39,465 nt of DNA from Nocardia carnea NBRC 14403 (GCF_000308515.1 NZ_BAFV01000028.1:1-39465), one strand, 5' to 3'. Numbered from the stretch's first letter, positions 9,071 through 22,010 are shown. Numbers and translations: made by a program. Notes: generated by a model from the sequence alone, not told the origin.

Positions 9071-10282
9071 ATGAGGATGCTGGCGCTGCTGTCGAAGAAC
9101 TCCGAGACGCTGCCCGGCCGGACCGGGACCGCCCGGGTCGACCGTGATACCCGGCGGCTACTCACGCGGGTCGGGCCAGGTGATATAGCCGTTCTCGATG
9201 AAATGGATATCGATCAATCCCTCGCCGACAAGCTCGTCGCCGCAGGGGTGACGGCGGTGGTGAACACCTCGCCGTCGATCTCCGGCCGATACCCGAACGT
9301 CGGACCCGAAGTTCTGGTCGCAGGAGGTGTGCTGCTGCTCGACACCGTGAGCTCGGATGCCTTCGGCCGGATCAAGGACGGCGCCCGGGTGCGGATCGAA
9401 GACGGCGTCGTCTACGCCGATCGCTTCACCCGCAAGGAACCCGAAGTGCTGGTCGAATGTCTCGAACTGGACGAGGACGCGATCGCCGAACGGATGCGGG
9501 AAGCGCGTAACGGGCTGGCCGAACATCTGGAATCGTTCGCCGGGGACGCACTGGAATTCATCCGGACCGAATCCTCGCTGCTCATGGACGGTATCGGCGT
9601 ACCGAAACCGGATCTGGAACTGAACGGCCGGCAGGTAGTGGTGGTCGGAATGGGGCCGGGTCACGCCGAGGAGTTGAAGAAACTCAAACCGTTCATCAAG
9701 GAATACTCGCCGGTCTTGATCGGTGTGGGTGCCGGTGCCGAAACGCTGCGGCGGTCGGGGTACCGGCCGGATCTGATCGTCGGCAATCCCGACGAACTGA
9801 CCGCCGAAACGCTGACCTGCGGCGCCGAACTGATCATCCCGGCCGACCTCGACGGCCGGGCCGAGGGATTGGAACGGGTGAAGGAACTGGGCCTCGGGGC
9901 GATCACCTTCCCGGGCTCCGGATCCCCCGCCGATCTGGCGCTGCTGCTCGCCCACCATCACGGGGCGGCGCTGATCGTGACGGCCGGTGCGAGCGCCTCG
10001 CTGGAGGAATTCTTCGATCGCGGCCGCCGTGACAGCAACCCGGCGACCTTCCTGACCCGATTGAAGGTCGGGGAATCGATCATGGACGCCTCCGCGGTGG
10101 CGACGCTGTACCGCAACCGTTTCTCGGGTGTGCTGGCAGCACTGCTGGTGCTGGCGGTACTCGGGGCGGCGATCGTCGCGATCCTGGCGGTCGGGCACAG
10201 CAGTGAGATGCTCGCGGGGGCGCAGGACATGCTCACCAGGGCCGAGCTCTGGGGCAGGGAGATACTGGGCCGGTCCGGATAG
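9071..10282 (+). CDS. steA: SteA, septation-linked membrane protein (Rv1697-like)
   Basis: 403 residues. The N-terminus MRMLALLSKN and the segments VVNTSPSISGRYPNVGPEVL, FIRTESSLLMDGIGVP, LKPFIKEYSPVLIGVGAG, DLIVGNPDEL and STFLTRL-like NPATFLTRLKVGE are family hallmarks. The middle resembles a thiamin pyrophosphokinase-like fold. One transmembrane helix near residues 350-373 (VLAALLVLAVLGAAIVAILAVG) is followed by a short outside tail. In Corynebacterium SteA works with SteB at the cytokinetic ring and affects cell separation through peptidoglycan hydrolases. SteB (MctB, Rv1698) normally follows directly, but no such gene is found here before pyrG. Confidence 0.9.
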   Translation: MRMLALLSKNSETLPGRTGTARVDRDTRRLLTRVGPGDIAVLDEMDIDQSLADKLVAAGVTAVVNTSPSISGRYPNVGPEVLVAGGVLLLDTVSSDAFGRIKDGARVRIEDGVVYADRFTRKEPEVLVECLELDEDAIAERMREARNGLAEHLESFAGDALEFIRTESSLLMDGIGVPKPDLELNGRQVVVVGMGPGHAEELKKLKPFIKEYSPVLIGVGAGAETLRRSGYRPDLIVGNPDELTAETLTCGAELIIPADLDGRAEGLERVKELGLGAITFPGSGSPADLALLLAHHHGAALIVTAGASASLEEFFDRGRRDSNPATFLTRLKVGESIMDASAVATLYRNRFSGVLAALLVLAVLGAAIVAILAVGHSSEMLAGAQDMLTRAELWGREILGRSG

Positions 10283-13272
<2,990 letters not shown>

Positions 13273-13285
13273 GGGCGGGTATGCG

Positions 13286-14233
13286 GTGCGCGAGGCCGAT
13301 ATCTACCTGGACCATCTCGCGGTAGAGCGGGGGGCCGCCCGCAGCACACTGTCGGCGTACCGGCGCGACCTCGGGCGGTACCGGGAATACCTGAAAGACC
13401 GGGGCATCGCCGATCTCGAGGCGGTCCGCGAAACCGATATCGGAGAATTCGGGATCGCCCTGCGCACGGGCGACGACCGGCATCCGCCGCTGGCACCGGG
13501 ATCGGTCGCGCGGGCACTGATCGCGGTTCGCGGACTGCATCGATTCGCCGCCGCCGAGGGGCTGATCAGTACCGATGTCGCCCATGCGGTGAAACCGCCG
13601 ATGGTGGGGCAGCGGCTGCCCAAGGCGCTGCCCGTGGACCAGGTGCTGCGGCTGCTGGAGTCGGTGGGCGCGGATACCGGAGCCGGTGGGGACGCGGGCG
13701 CCCGCGGGCTCCGCGATCGCGCACTGCTGGAACTGCTGTATTCGACGGGTGCGCGGATCTCGGAAACCGTCGGCCTGGATCTCGACGATCTCGACCTCGA
13801 GGGTCGCGCCGTCGTACTGCGGGGGAAGGGCGGTAAACAGCGGATCGTCCCGGTGGGGCGGCCCGCTCTGGCGGCCGTGGACGCCTACTTGGTGCGCGGG
13901 CGGCCCGTGTTGGCGGCGAACGGTCGTGCCGGGGTGCGGGCTCCGGGTTCGGCGGCCGCGTTGTTCCTCAACGTCCGGGGCGGCCGGTTGTCCCGGCAGA
14001 GTGCCTGGCAGGTGTTGCAGCGCGCCGCGGAGCATGCCGGGATCACGGCCACGGTGTCGCCGCATACCCTGCGGCATTCGTTCGCCACCCACCTTCTCGA
14101 CGGCGGCGCCGACGTGCGGGTGGTGCAGGAACTGCTGGGGCACGCGTCGGTCACCACGACCCAGATCTACACAATGGTGACCGTGGGGACCTTGCGGGAA
14201 GTCTGGGCCACCGCCCACCCCAGGGCACGATGA
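13286..14233 (+). CDS. xerD: Site-specific tyrosine recombinase XerD
   Basis: 315 residues, close to Rv1701. The N-terminal SAM-like core-binding domain covers about 1-105 and the catalytic domain about 112-315. All active-site residues are visible: Arg157 (STGARISE), Lys181 (GKGGKQR), His260 and Arg263 ([12 protein letters not shown]), His286 ([13 protein letters not shown]) and nucleophile Tyr295. With XerC it resolves chromosome dimers at dif near the replication terminus. GTG 13286 follows a GGGCGGG run; the nearby ATG at 13281 is out of frame. No phage or element genes adjoin it, so it is the housekeeping recombinase. Confidence 0.96.
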   Translation: MREADIYLDHLAVERGAARSTLSAYRRDLGRYREYLKDRGIADLEAVRETDIGEFGIALRTGDDRHPPLAPGSVARALIAVRGLHRFAAAEGLISTDVAHAVKPPMVGQRLPKALPVDQVLRLLESVGADTGAGGDAGARGLRDRALLELLYSTGARISETVGLDLDDLDLEGRAVVLRGKGGKQRIVPVGRPALAAVDAYLVRGRPVLAANGRAGVRAPGSAAALFLNVRGGRLSRQSAWQVLQRAAEHAGITATVSPHTLRHSFATHLLDGGADVRVVQELLGHASVTTTQIYTMVTVGTLREVWATAHPRAR

Positions 14234-14277
14234 GCGGCTCCGGATTCGCAGGCTGCGCAATATCACAGAACACGCCG

Positions 14278-14309
14278 GTTGACACACTGGGCGCCGGAGT
14301 GCTGTCAAC
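14278..14309 (+). promoter_or_regulatory. GTTGACA...TGTCAAC inverted repeat in the parA leader
   Basis: Perfect 7-bp arms GTTGACA (14278-14284) and TGTCAAC (14303-14309) are 18 bp apart. The left arm contains a consensus -35 TTGACA, and TAGCGT (14313-14318) downstream looks like a -10 but is too far (28 bp). It may be an operator, or a promoter using TGTCAA as -10. It lies 110 bp before the ParA-like GTG. Confidence 0.3.
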
Positions 14310-14418
14310 AGGTAGCGTCTAGAAGGAGCCGGACCGTGGCGAAAGCGAGACCGTGCCTTGATCGGCCTCGTTACGCTCTACGAGGTGACGGGCAGGAACG
14401 TATAAGGAGCAGCGGATC

Positions 14419-15357
14419 GTGACGACAGCCGGAGCGGCGGAACCGCCCAAGGGCGCCGAGAACGATGAGCGCGCGAAATCCGTGTGGGGGGCGGGCCCCG
14501 AACCTCTGCCCGCCGACGCCGCACTCGGTCCGACGGGCCGGCCGCTACGCCCGGTGCCGGATCCGACCGAACCGTCGCATCGGGGCAACGCGCTCATCGT
14601 GGCGATGTGTAATCAGAAGGGCGGGGTCGGTAAGACCACCTCGACCATCAATCTGGGTGCCGCACTGGCCGAATACGGCCGCCGGGTGCTGCTGGTGGAT
14701 CTCGACCCGCAGGGCGCGTTGTCGGCAGGCTTGGGTGTGGCGCACCACGATCTGGATCTGACCGTGCACAACCTGCTGATCGGCACGCCGGTCGGAGTCG
14801 ACGATGTGCTCGTGCAGACCAAGGTCGAGAACCTGGATCTGCTGCCGAGCAATATCGATCTGTCCGCGGCGGAGATCCAGCTGGTGAACGAGGTCGGCCG
14901 GGAGCAGTCGCTGGGGCGGGCGCTGGAACCGATCCGCGACCGCTACGACTACATCCTCATCGACTGCCAGCCCTCGCTGGGCCTGCTCACGGTGAATGCC
15001 CTCGCGTGTTCGGACGGTGTGATCATTCCGATGGAATGCGAGTACTTCTCGCTGCGCGGGCTGGCTCTGCTCAACGATACGGTGGAGAAGGTGCGGGACC
15101 GGCTGAACCCGCGGCTGAGCCTCTACGGCATCGTGGTCACCATGTTCGATGCCCGGCTGTTGCATTCCCGTCAGGTGATGGCGCGTGTGGTGGAGGTGTT
15201 CGGGGAACTGGTGTACGACACGGCGATCGCACGGACCGTCCGGTTCCCGGATGCGAGTGTGGCCGGTGAACCGATCACCACGTGGGCGCCGAAATCCAGT
15301 GGTGCCGAGGCCTATCGCGCGATGGCACGGGAAGTCATCCACCGGTCGGGTCGGTGA
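14419..15357 (+). CDS. ParA/Soj-family ATPase upstream of scpAB (Rv1708-like)
   Basis: 312 residues. A 55-residue Pro/Ala-rich N-terminal extension precedes a deviant Walker A CNQKGGVGKTT (64-74), LLVDLDPQGALSAGLG and YILIDCQPSLGLLTVNAL (Walker B). This is the MinD/ParA type, an ATP-driven dimer switch that binds DNA or membrane. There is no parB beside it. Its fixed position next to scpA-scpB (as Rv1708-Rv1710) points to a role in chromosome organisation rather than plasmid partition. AAGGAG is 9 bases before GTG 14419. The stop overlaps scpA (GTGA). Confidence 0.93.
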   Translation: MTTAGAAEPPKGAENDERAKSVWGAGPEPLPADAALGPTGRPLRPVPDPTEPSHRGNALIVAMCNQKGGVGKTTSTINLGAALAEYGRRVLLVDLDPQGALSAGLGVAHHDLDLTVHNLLIGTPVGVDDVLVQTKVENLDLLPSNIDLSAAEIQLVNEVGREQSLGRALEPIRDRYDYILIDCQPSLGLLTVNALACSDGVIIPMECEYFSLRGLALLNDTVEKVRDRLNPRLSLYGIVVTMFDARLLHSRQVMARVVEVFGELVYDTAIARTVRFPDASVAGEPITTWAPKSSGAEAYRAMAREVIHRSGR

Positions 15358-16247
15358 GCGCGGCAGCACCCGCACCTGCACCGTCGAGTACCAGCGAACC
15401 CGGCGACACCGCGGACGCGGCCGTCGAGAAAACCGGGTTCCATCTGCGGCTCAGTAATTTCGAGGGCCCATTCGACCTGCTGTTGCAGTTGATCTCGCAG
15501 CGCCGTCTCGATGTGACGGAGGTGGCGCTGCATCAGGTCACCGACGAATTCATCGCCTACACCAAGGCACTCACCGCCGGGCTGGCCCAGCCCGGGAATT
15601 CGCTGCGCACCGATAAAATCCTGGATCAGACCACCGAGTTCCTGGTGGTCGCCGCGACCCTGCTGGATCTGAAAGCGGCGCGGCTGCTGCCTTCGGGCGA
15701 AGTGACCGATCCCGACGATCTGGAACTGCTCGAGGCGCGGGATCTGCTGTTCGCCCGGTTACTGCAGTACCGGGCGTTCAAACAGGTCGCCGAACTGCTC
15801 GGTGAACTCGAGGCGGCCGCGCTGCGCCGGTATCCGCGGGCGGTGGGTCTGGAGGAACGGTTCGCCGGCTTACTGCCGGAGGTCCAGCTCGGCGTGGATG
15901 CGGCCGCGTTCGCGGAGATCGCCGCGGCGGCGTTCCGGCCACGGCCGGTGCCGACGGTGGGCCTGGACCATCTGCACGCGCACACCATATCCGTCGCCGA
16001 ACAGGCCACGCTGGTGCTGGAACGCCTGCGCGCCCGCGGTGCGGGCGTCTGGACCACATTCGCCGACCTGGTGGCCGATTGCGCGGCACCGATCCAGATC
16101 GTGGCGCGATTCCTGGCGCTGCTCGAGCTGTACCGGGGTAAATCGATCGAATTCGATCAGCCCGATCCACTGGGACCGCTCGCGGTCCGCTGGATCGGAG
16201 ACGAGGCCGAGGCCGCGCCGGTCGCCATCGAGGAGGACTACGGGTGA
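15354..16247 (+). CDS. scpA: Segregation and condensation protein A (ScpA kleisin)
   Basis: 297 residues. The kleisin N-terminal domain is clear (FHLRLSNFEGPFDLLLQLISQRRLDVTEV at about 29-57), followed by TTEFLVVAATLLDLKAARLLP and a C-terminal winged-helix part (AQIVARFLALLELYRGKSIEF-like). ScpA bridges SMC heads and binds ScpB in the condensin complex. About 27 Ala/Pro/Ser-rich residues precede the kleisin domain. GTG 15354 overlaps the ParA stop and the scpA stop overlaps the scpB GTG, so three genes are translationally coupled. Same as Rv1709. Confidence 0.95.
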   Translation: MSAAAPAPAPSSTSEPGDTADAAVEKTGFHLRLSNFEGPFDLLLQLISQRRLDVTEVALHQVTDEFIAYTKALTAGLAQPGNSLRTDKILDQTTEFLVVAATLLDLKAARLLPSGEVTDPDDLELLEARDLLFARLLQYRAFKQVAELLGELEAAALRRYPRAVGLEERFAGLLPEVQLGVDAAAFAEIAAAAFRPRPVPTVGLDHLHAHTISVAEQATLVLERLRARGAGVWTTFADLVADCAAPIQIVARFLALLELYRGKSIEFDQPDPLGPLAVRWIGDEAEAAPVAIEEDYG

Positions 16248-16951
16248 GCGGGCCGGATATGACGGCGAGCGCATTCGAACGCGGAGGGAGCAGTATGAGC
16301 GAGAGTGTGACCGAATTCGCCCCCGAGGCGCTCGACGATGCCGAATTCCGGGCGGCGCTCGAGGCGATTCTGCTCGTGGTGGACACTCCCGCGCCGGTAG
16401 AACAGCTGGCGACCGCGTTGGACGAGCCCGTAGACCGGGTCGAGCGAACGTTGCGGGAAATGTCGGCAGAGCTGGCCGCACAGCGCAGCGGGATCGATCT
16501 GCGTTTCGCCGGGGACGGGTGGCGCTTCTATACTCGCAGCGAGTACGCACCGTATGTGGAGCGTATGTTGCTCGACGGCGCCCGGTCGAAGTTGACCCGG
16601 GCGGCACTGGAGACGCTGGCGGTGGTGGCATATCGGCAGCCGGTGACCCGAGCCCGGGTCAGCGCGGTGCGCGGTGTCAATGTCGACGGTGTGATGCGCA
16701 CCCTGCTGGCCAGGGGACTGATCACCGAGGCGGGCACCGACCCGGAAACCAACGGCACGCTCTACGGCACCACCGAACTGTTCCTGGAACGTATCGGGCT
16801 GGCGTCGCTGAACGATCTGCCGGAACTGGCGCCGCTGCTGCCGGGCGTCGACCTGATCGATGAGATCAACGACAGTCTGGAAACGGACCCCCGTTACACC
16901 AGACTGCGCAAACCCGCCGAGGACGATCTGAACCTCGGCGCCGAGGATTGA
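16244..16951 (+). CDS. scpB: Segregation and condensation protein B (ScpB)
   Basis: 235 residues with two winged-helix domains. FRAALEAILLVVDTPAPVEQLA begins the first, and the strongly conserved LTRAALETLAVVAYRQPVTRARVSAVRGVNVDGVMRTLLARGLI spans the second. ScpB dimers regulate the SMC-ScpA condensin. The GTG at 16244 overlaps the scpA stop; an in-frame ATG at 16295 has a stronger GGAGGGAG site 6 bases upstream and could be the main start, giving 218 residues. rluB follows after 9 bases. Same as Rv1710. Confidence 0.94.
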   Translation: MSGPDMTASAFERGGSSMSESVTEFAPEALDDAEFRAALEAILLVVDTPAPVEQLATALDEPVDRVERTLREMSAELAAQRSGIDLRFAGDGWRFYTRSEYAPYVERMLLDGARSKLTRAALETLAVVAYRQPVTRARVSAVRGVNVDGVMRTLLARGLITEAGTDPETNGTLYGTTELFLERIGLASLNDLPELAPLLPGVDLIDEINDSLETDPRYTRLRKPAEDDLNLGAED

Positions 16952-16960
16952 CAGGAAATC

Positions 16961-18370
16961 GTGAATACACCCGCTCGCCGAGATGGCACACCGGATCGTA
17001 GACAACGCGGAGACCAGCCCGCCCGGGCCGGTCGCGGACGCGGCGCACCCCGCGGGGCGGGGGAGGCCCGCCGTGGCGGTGAGTTCCCCCGTAACGGCCG
17101 TGGCAGTGAACCGCCGCGGACGGGCCGCAGTGGTGGAACCCGCAGTACAGAACGTGGAGCGCGCAGTGACCAGGCGCGGACCGGGCGGACCGGAGGCGCG
17201 GATGTGCCGCCGGCGCGTCGCGGTGCCGGCCCCGGCGCCGGCCGAGGCGGTTTCGCATCCGCCGGTGGAAGTGGCGCCGGTGGGCGTCGCGGTGCCGGCG
17301 CCCCGGGGCGTACCGGCTCGGCCCAGGCCGGGCGTGGCACGGCCACCGGACGTGCCGGCGCTGCGGCGTCAGGCCGGGGTTCGGGCCCCGCAGGGCGTGG
17401 TGGCCCCGCCGTCGCAGGGCGCAGCAGTTCCGCGACCGCCGGGCGTGGTGGCCCCTCTACCGGACGTGGCGGGCCGGCCGGTGGCTCGCGGACCGGCGGA
17501 CGTCCGGGGAGCGGCGCTCCGTCCCGTAAGGGCCCGGCCGCGCGGTCCGGTGGCGCACCGCAACTGAACAACGCCAAACCCGCCCGCCATCAGTACGTGG
17601 AACCGGAGGAACCCGGCCACGAGAAGATGCCCTGGGGCGAAGGTGAGCGCCTGCAGAAGGTGCTGGCCAAGGCCGGTGTCGCCTCGCGCCGCGCGGCCGA
17701 GGAGATGATCGACCGGGGACGGGTCGAGGTGGACGGCATCATCGTGCGCGAACAGGGTCTGCGTATCGACCCCGAAAACGCCGTGGTGCGGGTCGACGGT
17801 ATCCGCGTGGTCGTGCGCGAGGAACTGGTGCATCTGGCGCTGAACAAGCCCAAGGGCTGGCAGTCCACCATGTCCGATGATCTGGGCCGCCCCTGTGTGG
17901 GCGATATCGTCGCCGAGCGGATCGCCGCCGGGCAGCGGCTGTTCCATGTCGGCCGGTTGGATGCCGATACCGAGGGGCTGTTGCTGGTCACCAACGACGG
18001 CGACCTCGCGCACCGGCTGATGCACCCCTCCTACCAGGTGTCCAAGACCTACCTCGCGACCGTGCAGGGCGAAGTGCACCGTTCCATCGGCAAGATTCTG
18101 CGCGACGGTGTGGAACTGGAGGACGGTCCGGCCAGTGTCGACAAATTCCAGGTCCTGGAGGTCGACGCGGGACGATCTCTGGTGAAGGTGGTGTTGCACG
18201 AGGGGCGCAAACATATCGTGCGGCGGTTGCTGGACGCGGTCGGTCACCCGGTGACCAGGCTGGTCCGTACGCATATCGGCCCGGTGGTCCTGGCCGATCA
18301 ACGGCCCGGCACCCTGCGGGTACTGGGCCGGGACGAAATCGGCAAACTCTACGAGGCGGTGTCATTGTGA
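16961..18370 (+). CDS. rluB: RluB-type 23S rRNA pseudouridine synthase with low-complexity N-tail
   Basis: 469 residues, about twice the usual catalytic length. Residues 1-205 are Gly/Arg/Ala/Ser-rich (GRGGPA, RTGR, GGRR) and probably disordered. An S4 domain follows ([31 protein letters not shown], 229-259), then the RsuA/RluB catalytic domain with [19 protein letters not shown] and catalytic Asp334. It makes pseudouridine in helix 89 of 23S rRNA near the peptidyl-transferase centre. GTG 16961 follows CAGGAAA. The stop overlaps cmk (GTGA). Same place as Rv1711, which lacks this long tail. Confidence 0.94.
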   Translation: MNTPARRDGTPDRRQRGDQPARAGRGRGAPRGAGEARRGGEFPRNGRGSEPPRTGRSGGTRSTERGARSDQARTGRTGGADVPPARRGAGPGAGRGGFASAGGSGAGGRRGAGAPGRTGSAQAGRGTATGRAGAAASGRGSGPAGRGGPAVAGRSSSATAGRGGPSTGRGGPAGGSRTGGRPGSGAPSRKGPAARSGGAPQLNNAKPARHQYVEPEEPGHEKMPWGEGERLQKVLAKAGVASRRAAEEMIDRGRVEVDGIIVREQGLRIDPENAVVRVDGIRVVVREELVHLALNKPKGWQSTMSDDLGRPCVGDIVAERIAAGQRLFHVGRLDADTEGLLLVTNDGDLAHRLMHPSYQVSKTYLATVQGEVHRSIGKILRDGVELEDGPASVDKFQVLEVDAGRSLVKVVLHEGRKHIVRRLLDAVGHPVTRLVRTHIGPVVLADQRPGTLRVLGRDEIGKLYEAVSL

Positions 18371-19149
18371 ACGGGGCCGAGGTGTTCGGTATGGAAGCTC
18401 CGGTCGGGGTCGTCGCGGATCCGGCCGGCGACCGCTCGCTGGTGGTGGCGATGGACGGGCCCTCGGGCACCGGTAAGTCCAGCGTCTCGCGGCGGCTGGC
18501 GACCCGGCTGTCGGCTCGGTACCTCGATACCGGCGCCATGTACCGGGTCGCGACCCTGCAGGTGCTGCGCGCCGGGATCGACCCGGCCGATTCCGCCGCC
18601 GTGATCGCGGCGGTCACCGATATGCCGTTGCGGATCGGTACCGATCCCGAGAGCGAACTGATCGAACTCGACGGTGACGATGTGCGCGCGGAGATCCGCG
18701 GCCCGGAGGTCACCGCCGCGGTATCGGCGGTATCGGCGGTGCCGGAGGTCCGCGAACAACTGGTGGCATTGCAGCGCGAAATCGCCGTGAGTGCCGGTCG
18801 CGTCGTCGTCGAAGGCCGGGATATCGGCACCACCGTGCTGCCCGACGCCGATGCCAAGATCTACCTGACGGCCTCCGCGCAGGCGCGGGCGCACCGGCGC
18901 AATCAGCAGAACATCGCCGAGGGTCGCGGAGACGACTACGCCGGCGTACTCGCCGATGTCGAACGCCGTGATCGCCTCGACTCGACCCGCGCGGTATCGC
19001 CGCTGCGACGAGCCGAGGACGCGGTGCAGGTCGACACCAGCGAACTGACCATGGACGAAACGATCGACGAGCTGTACCGGGAAGTCGCCCGGCAGCTGGA
19101 CCGGTCACACGAGCGGTCGGCACTACGCCGCCGGGGTGCGGCCGGATGA
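18367..19149 (+). CDS. cmk: Cytidylate kinase
   Basis: 260 residues. P-loop [15 protein letters not shown] at 31-45, the CMP-binding [37 protein letters not shown] and the LID region [32 protein letters not shown] are typical. It phosphorylates CMP and dCMP to the diphosphates. GTG 18367 overlaps the rluB stop. About 22 residues precede the core, so an internal ATG (codon 9) is a possible alternative. The end overlaps der (ATGA). Same as Rv1712. Confidence 0.96.
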   Translation: MNGAEVFGMEAPVGVVADPAGDRSLVVAMDGPSGTGKSSVSRRLATRLSARYLDTGAMYRVATLQVLRAGIDPADSAAVIAAVTDMPLRIGTDPESELIELDGDDVRAEIRGPEVTAAVSAVSAVPEVREQLVALQREIAVSAGRVVVEGRDIGTTVLPDADAKIYLTASAQARAHRRNQQNIAEGRGDDYAGVLADVERRDRLDSTRAVSPLRRAEDAVQVDTSELTMDETIDELYREVARQLDRSHERSALRRRGAAG

Positions 19150-20573
19150 GCGGGGAGACGATGAGCGACGTACTCGCCGGTGACGGCGTATGGAACGACG
19201 AAACCGAGTGGGAACTCACCGATCTGGCCGGTGACCCGGAGGTCGCCGACCAGGCGCCGATGCCTACCCTGGCCGTGGTCGGCCGCCCGAACGTCGGGAA
19301 ATCGACGCTGGTCAACCGGATCCTGGGGCGCCGCGAAGCGGTGGTCGAGGATGTCCCCGGGGTGACCCGCGACCGTGTCTCCTACGAGGCGAGCTGGGCG
19401 GGTCGTCGGTTCTGGGTACAGGACACGGGCGGCTGGGAACCGGACGCCAAGGGTTTGCAGCAGTCCGTGGCCCGGCAGGCCGAGCTCGCCATGAACACCG
19501 CCGACGCGATCCTGCTCGTAGTGGACGCCGTGGTCGGCGCCACCGCCGGCGACGAGGCCGCGGTGAAGGTGCTGCGGCGCGCGAAAACGCCGGTGATCCT
19601 GGTCGCGAACAAGGTCGACGACCAGCGGGTCGAAGCCGATGCGTCCGCACTGTGGTCGCTCGGGCTGGGTGAACCGCGGATGGTGTCGGCGGCGCACGGG
19701 CGCGGGACCGGCGATCTGCTCGACGATGTACTCGAAGTGCTGCCCGAGACCCCGCGTGAGGGTACCGGCGGCACCGGCGGGCCGCGCCGGGTGGCGCTGG
19801 TCGGCAAACCGAACGTCGGCAAATCCAGCCTGCTGAACAAGCTCGCCGGTGACGAACGGTCGGTGGTGCACGATATCGCCGGCACCACCGTCGACCCGGT
19901 GGACTCGCTGGTCGAACTGGGCGACAAGGTGTGGCGGTTCGTCGATACCGCCGGTCTGCGCCGCAAGGTCGCCAATGCCACGGGTACCGAGTTCTACGCG
20001 TCGCTGCGCACCAAATCGGCGCTGGAGGCATCGGAGGTCGCGATCATGCTGATCGACGCCGCTGCGCCGATCACCGAACAGGATCTGCGAGTGATCAGCC
20101 TGGTCGCCGATTCCGGGCGGGCGCTGGTGCTGGCGTTCAACAAATGGGACCTCGTGGACGAGGACCGCCGCCTGCAACTCGACCGTGAGGTGGACCGCGA
20201 CCTGAACCGCGTGCCGTGGGCGCAGCGGGTGAACATCTCCGCGCACACCGGGCGGGCGGTACAGAAACTGGTCCCGGCCATGGAAACCGCGCTGGAATCC
20301 TGGGATAAACGGATCCCGACCGGCCGGTTGAACAACTGGCTGAAAGAAGTGATCGCCGCGACCCCGCCGCCCATGCGCGGTGGACGCCTGCCACGCGTGC
20401 TGTTCGCCACCCAGGCAACCACTCGGCCGCCGACCTTCGTCCTGTTCACCACCGGCTTCCTGGAGGCCGGTTATCGCCGGTTCCTGGAGCGGCGGCTGCG
20501 CGAAGAATTCGGGTTCGACGGGTCTCCGGTGCGTATCTCGGTGCGAGTCCGGGAGAAGCGCCCCAGGAAGTGA
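19146..20573 (+). CDS. der: Ribosome-assembly GTPase Der (EngA)
   Basis: 475 residues with two tandem G domains. The first has G1 GRPNVGKS (46-53), the T of PGVTRDR, DTGGW and NKVD; the second has GKPNVGKSS (220-228), [17 protein letters not shown] and NKWD. A C-terminal KH-like domain follows ([57 protein letters not shown]). It is needed for 50S subunit maturation. ATG 19146 overlaps the cmk stop. An in-frame ATG at 19161 is an alternative. It closes the conserved operon and faces a converging gene. Same as Rv1713. Confidence 0.97.
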   Translation: MSGETMSDVLAGDGVWNDETEWELTDLAGDPEVADQAPMPTLAVVGRPNVGKSTLVNRILGRREAVVEDVPGVTRDRVSYEASWAGRRFWVQDTGGWEPDAKGLQQSVARQAELAMNTADAILLVVDAVVGATAGDEAAVKVLRRAKTPVILVANKVDDQRVEADASALWSLGLGEPRMVSAAHGRGTGDLLDDVLEVLPETPREGTGGTGGPRRVALVGKPNVGKSSLLNKLAGDERSVVHDIAGTTVDPVDSLVELGDKVWRFVDTAGLRRKVANATGTEFYASLRTKSALEASEVAIMLIDAAAPITEQDLRVISLVADSGRALVLAFNKWDLVDEDRRLQLDREVDRDLNRVPWAQRVNISAHTGRAVQKLVPAMETALESWDKRIPTGRLNNWLKEVIAATPPPMRGGRLPRVLFATQATTRPPTFVLFTTGFLEAGYRRFLERRLREEFGFDGSPVRISVRVREKRPRK

Positions 20574-20623
20574 GCTCGCGGTGGTCGGTAAACGTGGGTC
20601 GGATGCGCGCCGTCAGGTGAGGC

Positions 20624-20989
20624 TCATCGGTGGCGGGTCGGCGGTGCCTCGGCGGTTGTGAGGTGGTGGCGGGTGGGCCCGTTGAGCGAGGCGCGTAGTT
20701 CGGCGCGGGTACGGGGCCGGGGTTTCGGTTCGCGGCTGCAGCCGCAGGGCTCGTAGCCGTCGTAGCGTAGGCCGGTGGCCAGGACGGCGGCCACTACCGA
20801 CCAGCCCGCGCTGTCGTGTTGTCGCGGGGCGGCGAAATCGTGGCCGGCGTTGTGCATTCCGGTCGAGCACCGGGGGCAGTGGGGCGGACCGGCGCTGTGG
20901 CGGGACGTGGGAACCCATCGCTTCTGCGAGACCCGGCACGGCGGGCATACGTAGTGGGTGCGGTAGCGGTGGTCCCTGTTGTCGCACAT
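20624..20989 (-). CDS. Small zinc-ribbon protein of unknown function
   Basis: 121 residues. MCDNRDHRYRTHYVCPPCRV supplies one CxxC pair and PHCPRCSTGM a second, so a zinc ribbon is likely. HNAGHDFAAPRQHD and a later EPCGCSRE follow; the tail is Arg/Thr/Pro-rich and disordered. Close relatives are widespread single-gene actinobacterial proteins whose function is unknown; some carry unreliable product names. ATG 20989 is preceded only 6 bases away by TACCGT, a good -10, so the message is probably leaderless. Other frames across this stretch, including a longer upstream extension, lack this composition. Confidence 0.72.
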   Translation of the reverse strand: MCDNRDHRYRTHYVCPPCRVSQKRWVPTSRHSAGPPHCPRCSTGMHNAGHDFAAPRQHDSAGWSVVAAVLATGLRYDGYEPCGCSREPKPRPRTRAELRASLNGPTRHHLTTAEAPPTRHR

Positions 20990-20995
20990 GGTGTG

Positions 20996-21001
20996 ACGGT
21001 A
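20996..21001 (-). promoter_or_regulatory. -10 element giving a leaderless message
   Basis: Read on the minus strand, TACCGT ends 6 bases before the ATG of the zinc-ribbon gene. That spacing would put the transcription start on or next to the A of ATG, and no Shine-Dalgarno sequence is present. No clear -35 is visible. Confidence 0.45.
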
Positions 21002-21077
21002 GCGTGGCCGCAGAGTGGGCCGCACCACGACAGGGTCCGGCCGTTCGGGAGCGCTGTGCGCCGAGCGAGGAGAGCTG

Positions 21078-22010
21078 ATGGTCGGTCGTCGTAGCCGGGC
21101 GGTATCGGTATATCTGCGGCTGACCCGTAAGCGCGGGATGGACACTGCCGAGAAGGCACGGGCGGCCATGGCCGAACCGCCGGGAGATCACGCGCCGCCG
21201 CGGGTATTGCGGCGGCGTTACTCGATCGCCTGCCGTACCGTCGGCGGTTTTCCGAGCTACACGGTGGTCCCGCCGCCGGGCCGGGAATCCGGCACCGTGG
21301 TGATCTATCTGCACGGTGGCAGTTTCTTCCGGGAGATCAGCTGGTGGCATTGGCGGTTCATCGGACGGCTGGCCGCGGCGGGGCATCGGGTGGAGGTGCC
21401 CATCTACCCGCTGGCCCCGCGCCACACCTACCGGGACGCGCGCCCATACCTGACCGAGGTCTACCGGGATGTGCTCGGCGAATTCGATCCCGCGCGGGTG
21501 GTGGTCGCCGGGGATTCGGCCGGCGGGACCCTCGCGCTCACGCTGGCCCAGTCCTTGCCGGAGAACGGGCTGCCCGCGCCGGCGCGGCTGATCCTGCTCT
21601 CGCCGTGCCTGGATCTCCGGTTGTCGAACCCCGAGATCGACCGGGTCGAAGCCGTGGATCCGTGGTTGGCGCGCCCCGGCCTCCTGGAAGCGGGCCGGGT
21701 CTGGGCGGGCGGGGATGATCTCGGTCTCCCCGCGTTGAGTCCGATCAACGGCCCGCCGGCCGGGCTGCCGCCGACCGATATCTACATGGGCACTCATGAC
21801 ATCCTGCACCCCGATGCGCGGCTGTTCGCCGAACGTGCCGGATCGGCAGTGCGTTTCACCGAGGTGACCGGCGCTTTCCACGTCTATCCGCTCGTGCCGG
21901 TCCCCGAGGCGGGGCCCGCGGTGCGGGCGATCCTGGCCGCCGTGGCGCATTGTGACGGGCGTTCGGCGGCCCCGGAGCCGGAACCGCGACCCCGCCACGG
22001 GAACTCGTGA
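21078..22010 (+). CDS. LipH-like alpha/beta hydrolase (HSL family esterase)
   Basis: 310 residues. Hormone-sensitive-lipase family hallmarks are present: the oxyanion HGG (79-81, in VIYLHGGSFF), PLAP (111-114) and the nucleophile elbow GDSAGG with Ser147. The Asp lies in THDILHPD and the His in GAFHVYPLVP. These enzymes hydrolyse short- to medium-chain esters and acylated compounds; actinomycetes carry many (Lip proteins). No signal peptide, so it is probably cytoplasmic. GGAGAG precedes ATG 21078. It is divergent from the zinc-ribbon gene, with 88 bases between the starts. Confidence 0.9.
   Translation: MVGRRSRAVSVYLRLTRKRGMDTAEKARAAMAEPPGDHAPPRVLRRRYSIACRTVGGFPSYTVVPPPGRESGTVVIYLHGGSFFREISWWHWRFIGRLAAAGHRVEVPIYPLAPRHTYRDARPYLTEVYRDVLGEFDPARVVVAGDSAGGTLALTLAQSLPENGLPAPARLILLSPCLDLRLSNPEIDRVEAVDPWLARPGLLEAGRVWAGGDDLGLPALSPINGPPAGLPPTDIYMGTHDILHPDARLFAERAGSAVRFTEVTGAFHVYPLVPVPEAGPAVRAILAAVAHCDGRSAAPEPEPRPRHGNS

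Noticed and set aside
13286..14233. Integrase of a mobile element
   Set aside because: Length, residues and position next to pyrG/Nudix match housekeeping XerD; no attachment site or element genes adjoin it.
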